Notes under the pieces: model-generated
What the model was told of the DNA's origin: nothing
What the model saw: only the letters and a program-made list of their open reading frames with translations
Database searches by the model: none
Assembly: GCA_027924585.1 (NCBI GenBank)
Contig: BSBM01000964.1
Location: 3,146,001-3,210,000, forward strand
From: Larix kaempferi
Lineage: Eukaryota > Streptophyta > Pinopsida > Pinales > Pinaceae
DNA length: 64,000 nt
Reading direction: 5' to 3'
Shown: positions 57,812 through 64,000 of the stretch, in pieces
How the letters are laid out: the number at the start of each line of letters is the position of its first letter
Position numbering within the stretch: position 1 is the stretch's first letter
Position numbers and translations under genes: made by a program

Positions 57812-58172
57812 TCCAAATACTTTTCAAAACAAAAGTGCCAACAAATTTCACATAAATAGGTGTGATCAACAAAGATTAAATAGATTTACCCTTATAATAT
57901 TTATTTCCAATGGTGTTCCTTGGTCTCATTAACATTAACATTGTTGGATTTCACCACAAATGTTACTAACAACTAATGTTCAAGTTCCAAATTCAAATAC
58001 TTTTCTAAACAAACGTGCCAACAAATTTCACATAAATAGGTGTGATCAATAGAGATTAAATAGATTTACCCCTCTAGTATTTCTTTCCAATGGAGTTCCT
58101 TGGTCTGGTTAACATCGTTGGCTTTCACTACAAATGTTACTAACAACTAATGTTCAAGTTCCAAATTCAAAC
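57812..58172. repeat. tandem duplication, period 180 bp
   Basis: GTGCCAACAAATTTCACATA falls at 57,835 and 58,015. Both copies contain ATAGGTGTGATCAA, AGATTAAATAGATTTACCC, GTTCCTTGGTCT and CAACTAATGTTCAAGTTCCA. Copies differ by scattered substitutions and one CATTAA insertion. Confidence 0.93.
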
Positions 58173-58337
58173 TAGGCTCTACAAATTATAAAGGGGTATT
58201 ATGTTTGTGCATATTTATGTGTTGTCTTTTTTTGTTACTTAAAAATAGTTTTAAAAACCTACAATATCCATAAAAGATGAAGCAAGGATTTAGGTAAGGG
58301 AAGGCACCATAAAATATTTTATATATTTAGTTGAATA

Positions 58338-58439
58338 TTCATACAATGCATTTTAGCAATCCTTCAAATTTACTATTATAACACATTTTTCATACAATGC
58401 ATTTTAGCAATCCTTCAAATTTATTATTATAACACATTT
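58338..58439. repeat. 51-bp tandem duplication
   Basis: TTCATACAATGCATTTTAGC and the rest of the unit, ending TATAACACATTT, are repeated once with about one difference. Confidence 0.93.
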
Positions 58440-59930
58440 TTTATAATAACTATAGAAAATATAATCAAAGTCAACTCGTTAAGATTTTAGTTGATTAGTT
58501 ATAAATTTAGTTAGAGTGATTAAGTGTTGATATCATCTTCTTGTTGTATAGTATCATATGATCCATAAGCCTCACAATAAACACTATAAATATTTAGTAT
58601 ATAAATTTATAAAACCATTCATTTCTCTTATTATTAAAAGCAATCTTCTCTTTAATTAATCTCTAATTTAATGTGTGTATGTTTTTTCATTTTTATTACA
58701 TTCCCCATTTGGCTAACTCAATAGCATGAATTTTGGATTTTTTCATTTGTATTTATTATAAACTTAGTTAGGGCATGTTCAATAAAACATGGGAATTGTT
58801 GAACTATGCACTTATGTCCCTTTTACAAATAGTAAGAACCAAGGAGCCCCAATATTTCTTCAAAGTTGTGTGTGTATCTTAGGAACTTTGTGGTCCCTTC
58901 ACTAATATTGGCCAGTTTATATTAGAGGAAACTAATAGTGGATAAAACCATTCTCTAATATAACATATCTTATTGTTGAGTCTCCTTAGCTAGCTTTGAC
59001 ATCCTCCACTTTCACATGGCCTTATCCACACAATATTTTCCTTTTGCATCATGTATAGGCCCTACATCTTAGACTTGAGTATATGGTAGTCTACATTATC
59101 CTTCAACAATGACAACAAACTAAAAAAAAGGATATGTCATACAACAAATCTCCCATTAGTCATCAATAATAAAAGTAGGTATGATATACATCTCTTTCTC
59201 AATTCCTCTATAAATTCTCCTCTTTCTCTTATATTTTTTGCTTGCATGACATAGTCCTACCAACATTATATGAAACATCACCTTCATTAACCTTAATGTG
59301 GTATTATTATTGCAAGAGAGCAAATTTGTAGTCATTTGTTATCCTTTATGTAGCTTGATGTCAATTTGATAATGATTAATTGACAATGATTACTCAGTAG
59401 GGTTGTTTAGTCATACCTACATATTCTATAAGTTGTGAGATACTTGTATGCTGGTATGCTTATCTGTGATAGTGATCCATTTATGCGTATTTCCATGTTA
59501 TTATACACATATTATCGTATTAGGATATCATATATACTCCTTATGATTTCTTTTTATATATATTATTGATGATGAAGATGGTTTTTTTCCATCATCGTAC
59601 TATTATATACTATATAAATTGATATATATAATATATAATAACAATGATTTTATATATTATATAACACTTTAAATATATATATATAATGTTATAACATATA
59701 TAATATCATTGTTATAATGATAATATATATGTTATATATAATATTAATGTTATATATATGTTGCATATAATACATATAGCATATATTTTTTTAGATGTCT
59801 AACCACTTAACTCATACCAAATTTTGAGTCACAAATCATAGTTTTGTCTTTATAACAACCATGCATTTAAGCAACGCCTTTAACATTAAACATGTATCCT
59901 AAGTGCTTGAAAGATGTCTCATAAGAGACA
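58440..59930. other. unassigned AT-rich DNA with TA-rich core
   Basis: No gene. Between 59,560 and 59,790 the sequence is nearly all TATA-type words (TATATATATAATGTTATAAC and similar) able to form many overlapping hairpins. Confidence 0.5.
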
Positions 59931-59936
59931 TATATA

Positions 59937-60024
59937 AGAAGTTAATGAAATGCCATTAGTATTAGTACAACATTAACATCTAAGAAGTTGATGAAATGCC
60001 ATTAGTATTAGTACAACATTAACG
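59937..60024. repeat. 45-bp tandem duplication
   Basis: AAGAAGTTAATGAAATGCCA and its continuation to GTACAACATTAAC occur at 59,937 and 59,982 with one or two differences. Confidence 0.92.
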
Positions 60025-60029
60025 TTCAA

Positions 60030-61325
60030 TATAAATTTACATTAGGTGGGCATCGCTTAAGTGACATATAATATGTCAATAAAACATTGTTTGTTCATAT
60101 TAAGCATTGATTACATGTCACTTAAGTGATTGTAACACTCGTTAGGTTTTGACATTATTATATTTTGAATGTAAATTCTAATTTATGCTAAGTTGGTGAA
60201 TACTTTAATATTCATTTTTTGGAAAAATGTCTAAGATTAAAGCTTTCCACTTGTCCTTGTGATAAGACAAATGCAAAAGATAGTTCTTTTATTAATTGTC
60301 ACAACCCCAAAATTTTGAGAATTAAAAATTTCTTCAATACCCCTTATCTTAGTAAATATTTATCCTTCTTTTGAAATAAAAAAAGTACTTTATTCATATA
60401 GAAAAAATTACTTCAAATAATTTTAAGTAACTCACAATGCTTATTTGTCATTTTCCTAAATGCATAGGTATCACGCAACTTTATAGAATTTCTAATGCAA
60501 CATTAATATATGAGTATAGACTTCCTTTCTCTTATCGATATACTCCCTCATCACGACTACATTATAAATTTCAAGAATTGAATATTATATATATTTTTAA
60601 AATTATAATCTTTATTTACAACACAACAATATGTTTATGATAGAATTTGAATACATTCATTTTTCTGTCATTTTGCTAATCTATTTAGTAGATAATAAAC
60701 TAATCCAAATGCATAACATGTATGCATGAGATTGTAATTTTTCATAGAGAACGACATCCTCATAGCATCCTACAACCTTTTGAACAAAGCCAATCCCTTC
60801 TATACCTTTTCCATACATTATAATCAATGTATGTATATATTTCTAATGAGATTCCAAAAATTCTTAATGCATAAAACCACATCCCTTTTATGAATATAGA
60901 TTATATTTATGAGTTCATTTTTTTTGCGTTCATCATATACTTACCCTAAAGGCATTTAGTGTCTCTAGTTTGGAACCTCATACATATATATAACTATGCG
61001 TTAAATCCCTATGTTTATGTCTATTAAGATATAGATGTGATAATTTCAAAAACCATATGTATCACAGAGGGAGATATTTGGTAGTCAACCATCATATGTT
61101 CCTAACTGGTTAATAGTTAAGGAGTTGAGCGTAGAAATCGCGAAGATTACTTCCCATCCGAGAGGAAATCTGAATTCAAGAATTTGAGGCAGTAGGGACA
61201 AGTCGAGAAGATGGTATCTCGTAAATCCCAGTTTTTCTTTAATGCTATGCTATAGACTCTACTTACTGTGGTAGAAATTCTCCGTCGTTCACGTTGGAGA
61301 TTTAATCGGAATATGCAACGGTACT
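60030..61325. other. unassigned region
   Basis: No gene recognised. From about 61,060 the GC content rises toward the tandem arrays that follow. Confidence 0.45.
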
Positions 61326-61326
61326 T

Positions 61327-61735
61327 ACTGTGGTGAGTGACTTGAAAAGTGAGGCTACAGGGGTAACAAACAGAGGTAGTCGATCCCGATTCGATGAATA
61401 TTACAATGCTTAGAGAGGATTGTTACTATTGTGAGTGATATTGACATGTGAGGCTACAGGGGTCACGAACAGAGGTCGCCGAGCCCGAGTCGATGGAGTT
61501 TACAATGCTTACAGAGGATTGTTACTATCGTGGGTGATCTTGACAAGTGAGGCTACAGGGATCACGAACAGAGGTCGTCGAGCCCGAGTCGATGGAGTTT
61601 ACAATGCTTATAGTGGATTGTTACTATCATGAGTGATCTTGACAATTGAGGCTACAGGGGTCACGAACAGAGCTCGTCGAGCCCGAGTCAATGGAGTTTA
61701 CAATGCTTAGAGAGGACTGGTGTAAATGTTGGTTC
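61327..61735. repeat. tandem array of a 99-bp monomer, four copies
   Basis: GAGGCTACAGGGGTCACGAA starts at 61,351, 61,450, 61,549 and 61,648, an exact 99-bp step. Other fixed words are CAGAGGTCG, GAGCCCGAGTCGATGGAGTT, TACAATGCTTA and GGATTGTTACTATC. Because 99 is a multiple of three, one frame stays open through two units (TNRGRRARVDGVYNAY repeated), but it begins and ends inside the array. No evidence of a real protein. Confidence 0.95.
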
Positions 61736-62080
61736 GATTAGTTTGGAACTTGTAAGTAACTACCAGGTTTCCGTCCCTCATGGATTTGAAAGAGGATTAG
61801 CCATCCCAAGTCGATAGATAATGGTTCCCGTCGGAACTCCATATGGATGGACTTGTATATATAAAGCGAAATCGGTTACCCAATTAACAATTAATTACAC
61901 AGTTTTCTTTGGGATATTCAAAATTCCTGGCATGTAAGAGGAGAAACGTTGATTCCAGTTTATATGAAATTACACAGAGCTAGACCTTAATTTTCATTCT
62001 CAATTGATTTTTACACAGGCGTCTATCCTCTATGGCTTGTAAAGAGAAAATAACATGATTCTGATTCATATACTCCTACG
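61736..62080. other. spacer between the two arrays
   Basis: No gene or repeat recognised, apart from a possible TATA-like TATATATAAAG near 61,855. Confidence 0.5.
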
Positions 62081-62094
62081 TAAGTTTTACTCTC

Positions 62095-62575
62095 AGTTGA
62101 TCTATGTAGGCAGGTTTACTGCAAAAAGTATAGGGTTCCAGTTTCCTCGCAGAGTCTTACTGAGATTTGTACAGGGTTTTAGTTTCCTTCTTAATCGATC
62201 TCATATGAAGAGTTTAGAGTTATATTTTTCCTCCTTAATTGATTTCATATGCAGAGTTACTGCTATTTGTACAGGGTTTTTAGTTTCCTTCTTAATCGAC
62301 CTCATATGCAGAGTTTAGAGTTTTAAGTTTCCTCCTTAATCGATTTCATACGCCAAGTTACTGCGATTTGTACAGGGTTTTTAGTTTCCTTCTTAATCGA
62401 TCTCATACGCAGATTTTAGAGTTTTAATTTTCCTCTTTAATCGATTTCATACGCACAGTTACCGCGATTTGTACAGGGTTTCTAGTTTCCCTCTTAATCA
62501 ATCTTATACGCAGATTTTAGAGTTTTAAGTTTCCTCTTTAATCGATTTCATACGGATAGTTACTGCGATTTTTGG
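62095..62575. repeat. tandem array, about 101-bp unit made of two related halves
   Basis: GTACAGGGTTT falls at 62,169, 62,269, 62,370 and 62,471. Each unit has two diverged halves of about 50 bp, one with TTTCCTCCTTAATCGATTTC and GTTACTGCGATTTGTACAGG, the other with TTTCCTTCTTAATCGATCTC and CAGAGTTTAGAGTTTTAAG. The array thus has a higher-order dimer structure over about 4.5-5 units. Confidence 0.93.
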
Positions 62576-62752
62576 TTCATTGTATTGTTCTTTAATTTTT
62601 CAAGATAGACCCAGGTTTTGTGCACTTCAGGGAACCAACAAAACCCCTTTTCACCAGCCCTTTTGGCAACAGTCTATGTGCAAACTGAGGTCTCACCCGA
62701 GGCGAAGTTATGGGGAGGTTGTGGAATCAGGTTTCCACAACCGGGTGATGTG

Positions 62753-64000
62753 CACTACAACGAAATAGAGGACTGCGCGAAGTCCTACTTCGCGACTGAT
62801 ACTTATGTTATCGCGCACCGAAGGACTGCGCGCGATGGAACGACCGCTTAGCAATAGGACATTGCAACTTGGGACTGCGCTTTCTCTTCGACACTTAACC
62901 AACTCAACAGACTTTACCTAGTGTAAGTTTATACATTCAAAAACATCTTAAACAGTAAACCTTGCAAGATTATACAATACGATGAACTACAAATGCGACT
63001 GCGCACTTCCGGTGCTGCGCCTCGTGGGAATCACACTCCACAGACTTCGTTGATTTAAGTGTTACCCTATTATCCTTTGCGTTCATCATGTTCAGAAATA
63101 CTTGCACAGTCATACTCATGCATACACATTCAACACTTAGCATATATTTCCATCAATCACTCTTATGGGGAATACATATAAAACACATATACATCCATTC
63201 ATAAGCAGGGATACATACATTCATAAGCAAGAACTTAATCATTCAACAAAGGAAACACACATTCACTCACATAACAAAGGGATTTAAGGTGGTTCACCCC
63301 TACGATGGGACCTACGTCCACAAGAACTGTTGTTTTATTATCAATGGGAATGGTTCAACAGTTCCAGTCTACGCACTCAGCTACAGACTCTCTTCTCTAT
63401 TCAATAGGTCTTTGCGCACATAGCTGCAGATCGTTTTTACAACAGTCTCTCAACAGAGATCAACTCGACTGAACAATAACCAAACAAATATTAATCATTT
63501 ACCTTACAAAATTTTCCTTTATATAGATCGTTCCCTGAGGTCACGTCTGTTACAATCATGGCGGGCTAAGCAAACCCTAAGGTACCCAAAATAGTGTGGT
63601 TACCCTGCTAACCAGATCTGTTAGGATACGATAATGACTCACCGTCATGGCAATTCTTTTGCGCTGTCTCTAGCTTCTGACATCTTATGACTGCGCGTGG
63701 TCACGTCACTTTCATCCCCTTTGTTAGATGCATGCCGATGGGTTGCTTTCATCCCGTCGTTCCTTCTCTAACAACTTCGTGCGCCCGGTTCACATGGTGC
63801 TGCCTTTGCTCGTGCGGCCAGTCGCTTTCCTTCTCCGCCACTCCTTACCTGCCTGTTGGGAATCTTAGAGTATCTTAACCAAAATAAATCACTGACCGAT
63901 CTCACTGGAAGCTTTACCCTTTTCCATCCAAAACTCTGCCATGATGAATCTTCATGGAGCTGGCACTTCACAGCTCTTGATCTCCGCAGCGCTGGCTCTT
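62753..64000 (+). mobile_element. possible CACTA-like element start, running off the window
   Basis: At 62,753 the sequence CACTACAACGAAATAGAG begins a GC-richer segment. GACTGCGC recurs at about 62,771, 62,824, 62,874, 62,997 and 63,690, in the manner of subterminal repeats of CACTA transposons, whose ends read CACTACAAGAAA or similar. A perfect hairpin CGCGAAGT-CCT-ACTTCGCG lies at about 62,776-62,794. The right end is not in the window. The segment at 63,270-63,340 (GGTGGTTCACCCC, CCTACGTCCAC) resembles a block found in some copia LTRs, so the composition may be nested. No coding domain was recognised. Confidence 0.35.

Noticed and set aside
63850-64000. TGTTGGGAATC near the right edge as an LTR start
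   Set aside because: The sequence ends before any second feature could confirm it.
1-64000. CRISPR arrays, bacterial operons, rRNA genes
   Set aside because: The tandem repeats have no unique equal-length spacers, there are no closely packed genes, and no rRNA sequence was recognised.

Overview
The window looks like a gene-poor, AT-rich, repeat-dominated stretch of a large nuclear plant genome. Plant origin is supported by four things. There is an L1-type LINE with a plant-style RNase H domain. There are Ty1-copia and Ty3-gypsy style LTR remains, including a primer site matching plant initiator tRNA-Met. A tRNA-Gln(UUG) relic is present. Finally, there are fragments of recognisable plant genes (MBD10/11-like, hnRNP-type RRM protein, VPS4/SKD1, ClpC). 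A gymnosperm or another very large seed-plant genome would fit the near absence of genes, but that is inference. I see no intact single-copy host gene.

Layout. 1-13 kb: old unassigned DNA with a tRNA-derived SINE (750-985), microsatellites and a 43-bp minisatellite (about 10.49-10.88 kb). 13-21 kb: decayed LTR-retroelement pieces (an LTR-like block near 14.0-14.6 kb and a short TRIM-sized LTR with primer site near 19.95-20.08 kb). 21.25-26.11 kb: a complete non-autonomous LTR retroelement on the minus strand with 291-bp LTRs, 5-bp target duplication, primer site and polypurine tract. It carries one long Gag-like ORF and no pol, and pieces of at least four unrelated host genes stitched side by side. 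26.4-27.3 kb: a tRNA-Gln relic and a gypsy 3' end with LTR start. 27.4-32 kb: a tandem array of roughly 330-bp monomers, decaying rightward into an approximately 800-bp duplication and a CACTA-like terminus at 33.61 kb. 34.56-40.89 kb: a 5'-truncated L1 LINE with ORF1 tail, endonuclease, reverse transcriptase, zf-RVT, RNase H, an unexpected extra downstream ORF and a poly(A) tail. 41.4 kb: a foldback MITE. 42-61 kb: AT-rich DNA full of small tandem duplications, a dispersed repeat family (47-50 kb) and two weak exon candidates (51.3 and 53.0 kb). 61.3-62.6 kb: two adjacent arrays of about 99 and 101 bp. 62.75-64 kb: a GC-richer segment that begins like a CACTA element and has repeated GACTGCGC motifs.

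The element at 21.25-26.11 kb is the most notable object. In its own direction it reads LTR, primer site, leader, captured gene block, Gag-like ORF, polypurine tract, LTR. The captured block holds an MBD-protein piece in element sense, and RRM-protein, VPS4/SKD1 and ClpC pieces in antisense; the VPS4 and ClpC pieces form one continuous chimeric reading frame. The organisation resembles gene-transducing elements such as maize Bs1, combined with the Gag-only TR-GAG class. All family assignments were made by eye from protein motifs, without database searches.
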